Numbered from the stretch's first letter, positions 8,248 through 16,313 are shown. The stretch: DNA of 64,000 nucleotides from Treponema_C sp050320395 (GCF_050320395.1 NZ_CP144459.1:2542001-2606000); one strand, 5' to 3'. Numbers and translations: made by a program. The notes: generated by a model not told the origin, from the sequence alone.

Positions 8248-8544
8248 ATGACACCGTTTTGTCTCCTTTGTATCGCGAAAAAGCGTTTTTTATTCCCTAT
8301 ATCTTTGCACAACATGCGTTTCTCAAAAGGCGTATTGACAAAACAAAATAATATCATTAATATACCCCCCCCCCCCCGAAATCTAAATTCCGATAATTCG
8401 GTTTTCTCTTTTACACAGGTATTTTTAAAAGCCGCTTTGCATGGTTTACGAATCGTGCAGTGCGGCTTTTTTATTTTTATCTCAAAAATCGGGCTGTTCA
8501 AAAAGCGGGTGCTTTCGGCAGCCCCCAAAAGGAGTGTAAGATGA
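8248..8544 (+). CDS. Doubtful 98-codon open frame running through a poly-C tract
   Basis: This frame starts 6 bases after a good -10 box, runs through the C13 tract (read as four prolines) and stops in an ATGA overlap with the lipoprotein start at 8541. With 13 Cs it stays open. One C fewer brings a stop at 8384 and one C more a stop at 8394. Against it: the composition (Phe, Lys and Ile rich) does not look like a folded protein, it contains a second promoter and a terminator-like hairpin, and there is no recognisable domain. It may be a leader frame whose openness affects translation of the lipoprotein, or chance. Confidence 0.25.
   Translation: MTPFCLLCIAKKRFLFPISLHNMRFSKGVLTKQNNIINIPPPPRNLNSDNSVFSFTQVFLKAALHGLRIVQCGFFIFISKIGLFKKRVLSAAPKRSVR
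8335..8363 (+). promoter_or_regulatory. Promoter abutting the poly-C tract, upstream of the lipoprotein gene
   Basis: TTGACA (8335-8340), exactly 17 bases, then TAATAT (8358-8363). The C13 run begins two bases after the -10, so the transcription start would fall inside the homopolymer. Confidence 0.7.
8365..8377 (+). repeat. Poly-C tract of 13, candidate slippage site
   Basis: Thirteen consecutive C residues, by far the longest G/C homopolymer in the window, right after the -10 box of the lipoprotein promoter. Tracts of this kind change length by slipped-strand mispairing. In Treponema pallidum, poly-G tracts next to promoters of tpr genes tune expression. Confidence 0.85.
8427..8475 (+). 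terminator. Terminator-like hairpin inside the lipoprotein leader
   Basis: AAAAGCCGC (8427-8435) pairs with GCGGCTTTT (8462-8470), with an inner GCA/TGC pairing, and is followed by a T run to 8472. It lies after the 8335-8363 promoter and 66 bases before the lipoprotein ATG. It could make a short RNA of about 100 bases or act as an attenuator. It is not the terminator of the hemerythrin gene unless that mRNA extends about 290 bases past its stop. Confidence 0.6.
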
Positions 8545-10274
8545 AACGTCTTTTTAAAACGATTTTCGGTTTAAGCATAGCCGCACTGTTGACTGTGTTT
8601 ATTTCATGCCCGCAGCCTATAGGGCCGGGCGGCGGTACGAATCCCCATACACCGTCAAATCCCGGTACGGTACCCGCGGTGCCTTCCCAAACACCCGTTG
8701 AAAAAGCCCTTGCCGAATTGACGGTAAGCCCCCTAAAGGTTTTTAAGGAAACAACAAAAGTCAACCTGCCGACCGCAACAAGCGTTCCCGACGTAACGAT
8801 TAGCTGGACTGCTCTTCCCGAAGGATATATTAACGTTGAATCGGGTGCCGATTTAGGTAAAATTCTTAAACGGGAAACGGAAGATACCGAAGTTACCTTA
8901 ACCGCAACGGCAACAAAGGACGGCGAAACAAAAACAAAAACGTTTAAAATCACCATTCATCCTGAAACAGCCGAACCGGATGCTCAAGCACTTGCCGCCG
9001 GGTTGGCGATTCAACCTGCGGTTTCGGCAGATTTTACTTTACCGAAAACCGTATCCGGTTATTCCGCAGCCGCGATAACGTGGGAGAGTGCCGATGATAA
9101 AATCATTAAGATTGAAGAAGTGTCCGGTCAAAAAAAAGCTATTATCACATACGACCTTATCGATAAAGCCGTTACGCTTACGGCAAGCATACATTATGAC
9201 GACGGTAACCCCGATACGCCCGACGACGCGGAAAAAACGTTCAGCGTTACTGTTAAGCGCGTTGAGAAAATAACCGAAGAGCATCCCGATTCGATTTCAA
9301 CTTATGAATTTACCGGAAACGAATATATAAGAATCCATACCGATAAGTTAACAGGTAAAATAAAAAGTGGTACTAAATATACATACACCGATGTACAAAC
9401 CGCAGCCGACGGTACAAAAACCGCCCTGTTTACTCAAACGGCAATATATCAAAAAACGGAAGGAGAAGCAACCGGAAAGTGGATGACGAAAACGGAAACG
9501 CTTCAAGAAATTCAACAATATTTTAATACAGCATTATCCAAATTGGCAGAACTTAAAAAAAAGAATCTTCTCAAACTGGAAAACTTTCAAATATTTCCGG
9601 GGCTCGGCCATGCAGATACCCGTGAAAAAATGTTTAAAAATCTTCAATGGTTCCCGGACGAAAACAATCCTCTTAAAACCTATACTTTTGAAACGTTTGA
9701 CGATTTGGAAGATGCACAGGAAAGCGCCGAACTAAAAAAAATGTTGTTGATTATTGAAAAATTCCTAAACCAAAATTTACCAGTACAGATTGCAATGACA
9801 GAGTCGATGTTCGGTGCATATAAGTGTAAGTATGAATTTTACAAATCAGGCAGCCCCGAAACAATCAACTTTTATACGAATATTCTTTATAACCCTGCAA
9901 AGCCTTGGTATGAGCAAAGAGGCGTATACGGATTCCTTAATTCCGCTTCTCCGGTACCCGCCGGCGAAATCATGGGCATGGACTTAAGCGTCCGGGAAAG
10001 GGACCAAAATCAATATGAAGCCTCAATAGATATCTCCATATCCGACGGAACAAATCCTTCTAAGAACTATAACGGACCTGCCCCATATACGTCGGGTACA
10101 ACGGCAATAACGGCAACCTTACAGGAAAGTGAAGGAAGCTCCGGCCCGTCCATTTCCGTTACAATATCCGGTATAAACGTTGACGCTGCCGGAAAAATGA
10201 CTGCAAATGTACAAATAGATACGGGTGCGCCGCAGTCTTTGACTTTAAAATTTGAGGGAAGGCCTCTGAATTAA
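8541..10274 (+). CDS. Surface or periplasmic lipoprotein with tandem bacterial Ig-like domains
   Basis: A 577-residue protein with a lipoprotein signal peptide (KRLFKTIFGLS, hydrophobic core, lipobox VFISC). A Gly/Pro/Thr-rich linker follows, then two repeats of about 90 residues that look like atypical bacterial Ig domains: each has an ITW or ISW strand and ends in a KTFKITI or KTFSVTV strand. The C-terminal half (from about residue 260) is not recognised. The ATG at 8541 is chosen because AAAAGGAG precedes it and the lipobox then falls at a normal distance; in-frame sequence upstream of it is leader. Its promoter region carries a C13 tract, so its amount may vary between cells. It may be an adhesin or scaffold, but no binding function can be assigned. 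Confidence 0.8.
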   Translation: MKRLFKTIFGLSIAALLTVFISCPQPIGPGGGTNPHTPSNPGTVPAVPSQTPVEKALAELTVSPLKVFKETTKVNLPTATSVPDVTISWTALPEGYINVESGADLGKILKRETEDTEVTLTATATKDGETKTKTFKITIHPETAEPDAQALAAGLAIQPAVSADFTLPKTVSGYSAAAITWESADDKIIKIEEVSGQKKAIITYDLIDKAVTLTASIHYDDGNPDTPDDAEKTFSVTVKRVEKITEEHPDSISTYEFTGNEYIRIHTDKLTGKIKSGTKYTYTDVQTAADGTKTALFTQTAIYQKTEGEATGKWMTKTETLQEIQQYFNTALSKLAELKKKNLLKLENFQIFPGLGHADTREKMFKNLQWFPDENNPLKTYTFETFDDLEDAQESAELKKMLLIIEKFLNQNLPVQIAMTESMFGAYKCKYEFYKSGSPETINFYTNILYNPAKPWYEQRGVYGFLNSASPVPAGEIMGMDLSVRERDQNQYEASIDISISDGTNPSKNYNGPAPYTSGTTAITATLQESEGSSGPSISVTISGINVDAAGKMTANVQIDTGAPQSLTLKFEGRPLN

Positions 10275-10341
10275 TCGGACAAGCTTAACCGCCTTTCCCC
10301 GCGGCGCTTACACGAAGGGGGTTGTTTGAAAATCTCAAGCG

Positions 10342-10371
10342 GCCCCCGTTTTCCCCGCTTCTTGCATTTAT
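10342..10371. repeat. 30-bp direct repeat, left copy
   Basis: The 30-base sequence beginning GCCCCCGTTTTCCCCGCTTC recurs without mismatch at 10816-10845. The two copies are 474 bases apart and bracket the antitoxin gene and the toxin remnant. Confidence 0.9.
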
Positions 10372-10381
10372 TTTAATTATT

Positions 10382-10474
10382 TCACCATAAGGTTTTTACT
10401 CTGTATTTCGGAATAGCCAAAGCCTTTGTAATAATCGTCATATCTTCACATTGAGCCTGTGCAACAATAAGACA
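10382..10474 (-). pseudogene. C-terminal remnant of a PIN-domain toxin
   Basis: Directly after the antitoxin stop, and in the same frame, 30 codons read CLIVAQAQCEDMTIITKALA, then a short tail ending KTLW and a TGA. The pattern (L)IVAQAQ...MTIIT...Y.VKTLW is the typical end of VapC-like PIN toxins, where an Asp normally precedes the LIxAQA helix. The first roughly 100 codons of the toxin, with its catalytic acids, are gone. It is therefore a deletion remnant, not a small gene. Confidence 0.7.
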
Positions 10475-10705
10475 TTACACGTACTCCTCAAAACCCGGCG
10501 GAGTTTCGTCAAAATCGGGAGCCATCCGTATTTTTCCCTTTAAAATTCCGAATCGGCGTTTGGGCTTTTTAACCTGCAAACCGGCAGTCTCGATTATTTT
10601 TGTATTTTTTAAATTATCTGCGATAATATAGAGAAGTTGAATTTTTTGTTCATAGGGCATTTCCAAAACCTGTGCTTCTACTTGAGCATACTGTTCATAA
10701 GACAT
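10475..10705 (-). CDS. Orphan antitoxin-like protein (DUF2281 type)
   Basis: A 76-residue protein. The N-terminal helix-rich part (VEAQVLEMPYEQKIQLLYII) is followed by a basic linker and the signature FGILKGKIRMAPDFDETPPG, ending FEEYV. This FGxxKGKI...DFD...FEEY tail is the toxin-wrapping segment of DUF2281 antitoxins, normally cotranslated with a PIN toxin. Here only the last 30 toxin codons remain downstream. It may now be inert or may neutralise a related toxin elsewhere. The GGAGGCGG before the ATG is a good ribosome binding site. Confidence 0.75.
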   Translation of the reverse strand: MSYEQYAQVEAQVLEMPYEQKIQLLYIIADNLKNTKIIETAGLQVKKPKRRFGILKGKIRMAPDFDETPPGFEEYV

Positions 10706-10815
10706 AGACCGCCTCCTCTACATTTATTATAGCATAAATCCGATTTTTTGTATCGGAATTCAGCATATTTTATCTCGATTGAAATAATTATTACCATGCT
10801 GCAACAAGTTAATCA

Positions 10816-10845
10816 GCCCCCGTTTTCCCCGCTTCTTGCATTTAT
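10816..10845. repeat. 30-bp direct repeat, right copy
   Basis: A perfect match to 10342-10371. It lies 61 bases upstream of the glyA start codon, inside its probable promoter region. The repeats look like the scar of a cassette insertion or a local duplication. Confidence 0.9.
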
Positions 10846-10906
10846 CCGGTAAATCGGCTACTCTGTAATTCACATTGTTAAAAACAACCGTTGCAAGGAG
10901 ATTTAC

Positions 10907-12409
10907 ATGGCATCGCCCTTACAGGAATATCTTACAAAGACGCCCGCAGACAAGCAAAATGCGGCTATGACAGCCTATGTCGCCCAATTACAGCTTACGG
11001 CCGAAGTAAACCCGGCTATAGCCGCCTCTGTCGTTAAAGAATTGGAAGCCCAGCGCTCCCATTTAAAGCTTATCGCAAGCGAAAACTACTGCTCGCTGAA
11101 CACTCAGGCGGCGATGGGCAACCTTCTCACCGATAAATACGCCGAAGGTTATCCCGAACACCGCTATTACGGCGGCTGCGACAATGTGGATGCGGTCGAA
11201 AGCACTGCCGCCGAAGAAGCCCGCCGCCTTTTCGGTGCCGACCACGCCTATGTACAGCCTCATTCGGGAGCCGATGCAAACCTTGTCGCCTATTGGGCGA
11301 TTTTAAATCATAAAATCGAAATGCCTTCCCTTGCCGAACTCGGCGAAACCAACGTATCGAATATAAGCGATGAGCAGTGGGCCGCTTTGCGCGAAAAACT
11401 CGGCAATCAGCGTTTATTGGGACTCGACTATTATTCGGGCGGACACTTAACGCACGGCTACCGCCAAAATATTTCGGCGCGCATGTTCAAAACCTATTCG
11501 TACACGGTAAATAAAGAAACCGGACTTTTGGACTACGACGAAATCGAAAAACAGGCGATGGAAATAAAACCGCTTATCCTGCTTGCAGGCTATTCCGCCT
11601 ATCCGCGCGCGATAAACTTCCGCCGTTTTAGAGAAATCGCCGATAAATGCGGCGCCGTCTTTATGGTCGATATGGCTCACTTTGCGGGCCTTGTTGCGGG
11701 AAAGGTATTTACGGGCGATAACGACCCCGTTTCTTGGGCGGACATCGTAACATCGACTACTCACAAAACCCTTCGCGGCCCGCGCGGCGCCCTGATTTTA
11801 TGCAAGGCCGAGTTTGCCGAGGCTGTAAACAAGGGCTGTCCCCTCGTTTTGGGAGGCCCGCTTCCCCACATTATGGCGGCAAAGGCAATCGCATTTAAGG
11901 AAGCTGCAAGCGATTCATACAAAGCGTACGCTTACAATGTGCGCGATAATGCCCGCGCCTTAGCCGATGCCTGTATCAAACTCGGCATGAAGGTACAAAC
12001 CGGCGGCACGGATAATCACCTCTTACTCATAGACGTGAGCCCCTACGGTCTTACCGGACGGCAGGCGGAAAACGCATTATTTGAATGCGGCGTTACGCTG
12101 AACCGCAATACCCTGCCTTTTGACCCGCAGGGCCCCTGGTGGACAAGCGGTATCAGGGTGGGCACTCCCGCCGTTACAACGCTGGGTATGGGAACCGCCG
12201 AAATGAGCGAAATAGCCGCAATCCTCGATGCCGCCTTAAAGGCTTCAAAACCCGGCTTAACCAAAGACGGCAAGCCGACAAAGGGCAAGGTTGTACTCGA
12301 CAGCACGGCAAAGACCGAAGTGCAAAACCGCGTGGCCGAACTTTTGGGACGCTTTGTCCTTTATCCCGAACTGGATTTGGATTTTTTGAAAAAATATTTT
12401 TACATATAG
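10907..12409 (+). CDS. glyA: Serine hydroxymethyltransferase, long form
   Basis: A 500-residue PLP enzyme interconverting serine and glycine with one-carbon transfer to tetrahydrofolate. Hallmarks are LIASENYCS near residue 57, the HSGADANL loop, the VDMAHFAGLVAG segment and the PLP lysine in STTHKTLRGPRG. It is longer than the usual 415-430 residues. The extra length is an N-terminal extension and an insert of about 40 residues (from IEMPSLAELGE) before the GHLTHG motif, an architecture I associate with spirochaetes and some other lineages. AAGGAG precedes the ATG. The NifX-like gene follows 12 bases later and is probably cotranscribed. Confidence 0.94.
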   Translation: MASPLQEYLTKTPADKQNAAMTAYVAQLQLTAEVNPAIAASVVKELEAQRSHLKLIASENYCSLNTQAAMGNLLTDKYAEGYPEHRYYGGCDNVDAVESTAAEEARRLFGADHAYVQPHSGADANLVAYWAILNHKIEMPSLAELGETNVSNISDEQWAALREKLGNQRLLGLDYYSGGHLTHGYRQNISARMFKTYSYTVNKETGLLDYDEIEKQAMEIKPLILLAGYSAYPRAINFRRFREIADKCGAVFMVDMAHFAGLVAGKVFTGDNDPVSWADIVTSTTHKTLRGPRGALILCKAEFAEAVNKGCPLVLGGPLPHIMAAKAIAFKEAASDSYKAYAYNVRDNARALADACIKLGMKVQTGGTDNHLLLIDVSPYGLTGRQAENALFECGVTLNRNTLPFDPQGPWWTSGIRVGTPAVTTLGMGTAEMSEIAAILDAALKASKPGLTKDGKPTKGKVVLDSTAKTEVQNRVAELLGRFVLYPELDLDFLKKYFYI

Positions 12410-12421
12410 GAGTGAGTAAAC

Positions 12422-12841
12422 ATGAAACTTGCGATTACGCTGCAAGACGGGGAAGTGTTTCAGCACTTCGGTCATTCAAAAGCCTTTAAAATATACTCGA
12501 TTGAAAACAACCGGGTTGTATCTTCCGAAGAGGTTCCGACAAACGGCAGCGGACACGGTGCCTTAGCCGGATTCTTAAAGGAAAAAGGCGTTGAAGCCCT
12601 TATTTGCGGCGGTATCGGAAACGGTGCAAAAACCGCGCTGGCGGAAGCCGGCATTAAAGTATACGGCGGAGTAAGCGGCAATGCCGACAAACGCGCGGCC
12701 GAATTCGTATCGGGTACTTTGCAATACAATCCCGATGTAAGCTGTTCGCACCGCGAATCGGAACACAACTGTTCCGGTTCAAGCGGACACAATTGCTCGC
12801 ACGAACATACCTGTTCAAGCGGCCATTCCTGCCATAACTGA
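12422..12841 (+). CDS. NifX/NifB-type cofactor-binding domain protein with a His/Cys-rich tail
   Basis: A 139-residue protein. Residues 1-105 form a dinitrogenase iron-molybdenum cofactor domain (LAITLQDGEVFQHFGHSKAF, then GGIGNGAKTALAEAGIKVYGG), a fold that binds metal-sulfur clusters. Residues 108-139 are packed with Cys and His (CSHEHTCSSGHSCHN) and should bind metal. No nif genes are present. Stand-alone members are usually annotated as metal carriers of unknown purpose. It sits in a probable operon with glyA and is followed by a bidirectional terminator. Confidence 0.82.
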   Translation: MKLAITLQDGEVFQHFGHSKAFKIYSIENNRVVSSEEVPTNGSGHGALAGFLKEKGVEALICGGIGNGAKTALAEAGIKVYGGVSGNADKRAAEFVSGTLQYNPDVSCSHRESEHNCSGSSGHNCSHEHTCSSGHSCHN

Positions 12842-12857
12842 AAAATTGCCCGAAAAA

Positions 12858-12888
12858 AAAGAGCCGGCGGCAAATCCGTCGGCTCTTT
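12858..12888. terminator. Bidirectional terminator between the nifX-like gene and flgE
   Basis: AAAGAGCCGGCGG (12858-12870) pairs with CCGTCGGCTCTTT (12876-12888) across 5 bases. A run of A on the left and TTT on the right make it usable by both converging transcripts. Confidence 0.85.
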
Positions 12889-12933
12889 GTATTTAATGGG
12901 AACCTCTAAAACCTGTCAGGTTCGGTCTTCAGC

Positions 12934-14325
12934 TTACCGCTTAAGTGCAAGCACCGTTTCAAGCAGGGTGTCGGCGGTTTGGATGGACTTTGAGTTCGCC
13001 TGAAAACCGCGCTGGGTTACAATCATATCGGTAAACTGCTCGGTTAAATCGACGTTGGACATTTCCAAGGTGCCGGCCAAAAGACTGCCCTTTCCTGCAA
13101 TGCCCGAAGTGCCGATATTCGCAAGTCCGGAGTTATTGGACTGCACATAGGTATTGCTGCCCGTTTTTTCAAGGCCGCCCTGATTTGTAAAGGAAGCAAG
13201 GGCGATTTGACCGATGGGGCGGTTTGTGCCGTTTGAATACACGCCGGTAATCACGCCGCTTTGGTCGATTTTAAAGTTATCCAAATAACCCATCGTGTAG
13301 CCGTCCTGATAAAAGGCCTTGGTGCTGCTTTCCGATGCGCTTTGGGTAATCGTATTTTTTTGGCTTCCGATAGTTCCCAAATTGATGTTTATAGTTTGGC
13401 GTAAAGGATTGCCTTCCGCATCGGGATTCGATTCGGGAACGGTAAACGAAGCTTGAACGATAAGTTCTCCGACAGGATTCGATACGTTTTCGGCGCTGTC
13501 GCTGACGGACAAAAGAGTTCCCGTATTATCGAAGTTTACGACAAAGGAGTTCCCCATGCCGTCGGTGGTGCCCAAGCCTACACGGGTTTGCGTAAAGTCG
13601 GCATTTTCGGGGTCGACGTTTACGGTTGCAAGCCACTGGTTGGGGTTACCGGCAATCCGCTGAAAAGAAACGGCCAGATTGTGGGCATTGCCGAAACTGT
13701 CGTAGATTTTAAATTCGGTGGCCCAGGTGCCCTTGGCTATATCGGCGGGCGTTGCGCCTTCAAGAATTTCGGGCGTATTTTTGTTTAAGTTACAGGCAAA
13801 GTTTACATTTTGCGTCGCTTTTGCCGGGTCCTTGGTTCCGACGGGAATAATCAAGTCTTCGGTATTACCCGCAGTGTTGATAATCATTTCGCCGTTTAAT
13901 TCGCGGGCCATCCAACCCTGTACGCGCAAGCCGTCGGCGGGATTGACGAGGGTTCCGTCGCGATCTATGCCGAAAGCTCCGGCGCGCGAGTAAAAGGTTT
14001 GCTCTCCGTCTTTTAAGACAAAAAAGCCGTTACCCTGAATCGCGACGTCCGTACCGACGCCGGTTGACTGAAGGTTTCCCTGTGTAAATACGGTGTCTAT
14101 CGAGGCAATCATAACGCCCAAGCCGACTTCCTTGGGGTTTACTCCTCCCACTTCGGTGGTGGGTTTTGCCGCGCCCGAAAGCTGCTGCGAAATCATATCG
14201 TGAAAATTAACGCGGCCTCGTTTAAAGCCGGTGGTGTTTACGTTGGCGACGTTATTACCTATAACGTCCAAACGGGTTTGGTGATTTTGCATTCCGGATA
14301 CGCCGGAATAAAGTGATCTCATCAT
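12934..14325 (-). CDS. flgE: Flagellar hook protein FlgE
   Basis: A 463-residue hook subunit. It has the N-terminal rod/hook motif (MMRSLYSGVSGMQNHQTRLD, then IGNNVANVNTTGFK) and the matching C-terminal helix (MIVTQRGFQANSKSIQTADT). Counting from the start, Lys165 lies in VGTKDPAKA and Cys178-Asn179 in VNFACNL. These are the same positions as the Lys165 and Cys178 that form the lysinoalanine cross-link between hook subunits in Treponema denticola, so the hook is probably covalently cross-linked. It is the last gene of the flbB-fliK-flgD-flgE run. The flbD-motA-motB genes that usually follow in spirochaetes are absent. Confidence 0.96.
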   Translation of the reverse strand: MMRSLYSGVSGMQNHQTRLDVIGNNVANVNTTGFKRGRVNFHDMISQQLSGAAKPTTEVGGVNPKEVGLGVMIASIDTVFTQGNLQSTGVGTDVAIQGNGFFVLKDGEQTFYSRAGAFGIDRDGTLVNPADGLRVQGWMARELNGEMIINTAGNTEDLIIPVGTKDPAKATQNVNFACNLNKNTPEILEGATPADIAKGTWATEFKIYDSFGNAHNLAVSFQRIAGNPNQWLATVNVDPENADFTQTRVGLGTTDGMGNSFVVNFDNTGTLLSVSDSAENVSNPVGELIVQASFTVPESNPDAEGNPLRQTININLGTIGSQKNTITQSASESSTKAFYQDGYTMGYLDNFKIDQSGVITGVYSNGTNRPIGQIALASFTNQGGLEKTGSNTYVQSNNSGLANIGTSGIAGKGSLLAGTLEMSNVDLTEQFTDMIVTQRGFQANSKSIQTADTLLETVLALKR

Positions 14326-14339
14326 ATCGGTACTTCCTC

Positions 14340-14780
14340 TTAGTGTGCGTAAATGCGTTCAATTTGAGACATAGTATACGGAACTCCGTTTACTATTACT
14401 TGCGGATTTTCGCCGCGCGATGCGGACTGAACCGTTCCGGTAATAAGTCCGTTTTCGGTGCCTATATCCACGGTTTTTCCCGTCAAATTGACCGCCTCGG
14501 TATTTGTCAGCATGGAAGCCAAACGGTTAAAGCCTGCGCTCATATTCGTAATTTGCTCCAGCGACGAAAACTGCGCCATTTGCGCAATAAACTGAGTGTT
14601 TTCCATCGGCGCCAGCGGATCCTGATGGGAAAGCTGTGTAATAAGCAGTTTTAAAAAATCATCCTTGCCCAATTCCCTGCTTGCGGCACGTCCGTTTACT
14701 GCAAGCGTTTTGTTGAATCTGTCAACCTCAAGCTGTGTTTTCAGCGTATCGGCAGCACTCATCTTTGTGTTTATATCCAT
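14340..14780 (-). CDS. flgD: Flagellar hook capping protein FlgD
   Basis: A 146-residue hook-assembly scaffold. The typical core is present: GKDDFLKLLITQLSHQDPLAP, then FIAQMAQFSSLEQITNMS. Spirochaete FlgD is short and lacks the long C-terminal FlgD-Tudor/Ig region of enterobacteria, as here. The start is placed at ATG 14780, which has GGGGAG 6 bases upstream, and not at a TTG two codons earlier. It is located 14 bases before flgE. Confidence 0.94.
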   Translation of the reverse strand: MDINTKMSAADTLKTQLEVDRFNKTLAVNGRAASRELGKDDFLKLLITQLSHQDPLAPMENTQFIAQMAQFSSLEQITNMSAGFNRLASMLTNTEAVNLTGKTVDIGTENGLITGTVQSASRGENPQVIVNGVPYTMSQIERIYAH

Positions 14781-14792
14781 AAACAACTCCCC

Positions 14793-16286
14793 TTAGGCTA
14801 TAAGGTTTACGTACGGACGCGATTCAAGCACACGGTAGTCGGCTTCATCGGCATCGAGTACCGGATTTTGTTCGTCATAGCGGAAAGCAAGCGGATTACG
14901 TGCGGCATTTTTGCCGTCAGCCTGTCTGCCGTCAGCCTGTCCGCCGCCCTGCTCTTGCCCCGACCAGCTTAAATCAAAGCCGGCGGTATCAAAGCCGCTT
15001 GCGGTAAAAGCGTCGGTCAGCGAGGCGATATTGGCTTTAAATGCCTTGTACGCTTCTTCACTTGCAACCGTTATACGTCCCGTCAATATATTGTCGGAAA
15101 TTTGCAAACGTATCTTAACATTTCCGAGCTCTTCGGGGTGTAAAATTAAATTGATTGTTCCCTTGTTCCCGTCGCGAAGTATAATCGAGCCGGTTTTTAC
15201 CAAGTCGGCGGCATTAGTGCGGATTTCCGACGAAAGCATTGAAGCAAAGTTTGCCTGTTTGGACTCCCGTACCTCCGCCGTAAACGAGGGATTTCCGTCT
15301 TTTCCCAAAACCGCAGGATCGGCGGTAACCTTTGCTCCGTCGGCCGGATTCAATAAAATGTCTGCTTCGGCATTTCCCTTCCCGTCATAGCGCACCGAAG
15401 ACAATAAGGCTTGTTTTTTATCCTCGGCGGCGGCCTTTGTACGCTCATCGCGCACCTTTATCGCGGGAATTTCCGCAAGGCTTAGGCCCGGCTCTTCGGG
15501 GGCACGATTGAGCTTATCCGATGCAAAAACGTTTTCAAGTTCCGCATCTTCGGCTTTAAACTCGGCGGCTTCCGTCCGGCGCGTTTTATGCGTCGGCACC
15601 TCAGTCCTTTGTTCAAGAGAAACAAGGGCGGAAGCGGCGGCTTGTGCGCTTAAAAGCTCATCCGTACCGCTTTTCTCCGCGTTCACCGAAAGTCCTTCGT
15701 TTTCCTCATCTGCGGCGGCCTTTTTTGCATAAGGCGCCTTGTACGCTTCAAAGACTGCGTTTTTTACGACGGCGTTTTCATCGGCCTCATCAACGTTTAA
15801 AGCGTTTTTTTCCGCAAGTGCCGCACGGAGCGCCTCTTCGGCTGTTTGTCCGCCCGCTTTTTCTCCGGCTTCCGCCATGGCAGCACCTTCTGCCGCCTCG
15901 GCTCCGGCGGTTTTTCCCGTTTCCGATTGAGAATCGGAAGCCCTTGTTTCATCCGGCTTGTCACGGAACTCATCATGTACCGCGGCCTTTTTTTCGGCTT
16001 CCGCCGAAGCCCGCTCCGGGCGGTCTTCACGAGATTTTTGACTGTAAGCGGTGTTTCCGGTTTTATGCGAAGCGTTTTCACCTTCGCTTCGCATACCGTT
16101 TACGGAGTCAAAGCTCCGTTCAGGAGGGCCTTCCCTGGCTTTAAATTCCTGCATAAACACTTCTTTTTTAAGGAGTGTTTGGAAAGAAGATTCACCTTGA
16201 GGAGGGGTGTTCAATCCCTGAACCGAAAATCCCCGCTGCGGCGCCGGCAAAACGGGCCGTTCAAGATGAGTATGCAATGCCTGCAT
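14793..16286 (-). CDS. fliK: Flagellar hook-length control protein FliK
   Basis: A 497-residue protein. The first 300 or so residues are hydrophilic and low in complexity (Ala, Glu, Lys), the molecular-ruler-like region. The C-terminal Flg_hook domain is clear: GTINLILHPEELGNVKIRLQ, then the helix VASEEAYKAFKANIASLTDA. It measures hook length and switches export specificity. ATG 16286 is preferred because GGAGG ends 7 bases before it, whereas the ATG at 16292 is only one base from that site. The gene order matches the flbB-flbC(fliK)-flgD-flgE order of other spirochaetes. Confidence 0.88.
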   Translation of the reverse strand: MQALHTHLERPVLPAPQRGFSVQGLNTPPQGESSFQTLLKKEVFMQEFKAREGPPERSFDSVNGMRSEGENASHKTGNTAYSQKSREDRPERASAEAEKKAAVHDEFRDKPDETRASDSQSETGKTAGAEAAEGAAMAEAGEKAGGQTAEEALRAALAEKNALNVDEADENAVVKNAVFEAYKAPYAKKAAADEENEGLSVNAEKSGTDELLSAQAAASALVSLEQRTEVPTHKTRRTEAAEFKAEDAELENVFASDKLNRAPEEPGLSLAEIPAIKVRDERTKAAAEDKKQALLSSVRYDGKGNAEADILLNPADGAKVTADPAVLGKDGNPSFTAEVRESKQANFASMLSSEIRTNAADLVKTGSIILRDGNKGTINLILHPEELGNVKIRLQISDNILTGRITVASEEAYKAFKANIASLTDAFTASGFDTAGFDLSWSGQEQGGGQADGRQADGKNAARNPLAFRYDEQNPVLDADEADYRVLESRPYVNLIA

Positions 16287-16313
16287 GGGCATACCTCCGA
16301 TGTAAACATCGGA

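Noticed and set aside
8241..8528. A minus-strand 95-codon frame across the poly-C region
   Set aside because: It has no promoter, ribosome binding site or recognisable domain, and covers the lipoprotein leader.
10846..10906. Glycine riboswitch in front of glyA
   Set aside because: Only about 60 bases separate the repeat from the start codon and no riboswitch core is visible. A plain promoter and ribosome binding site explain the region.
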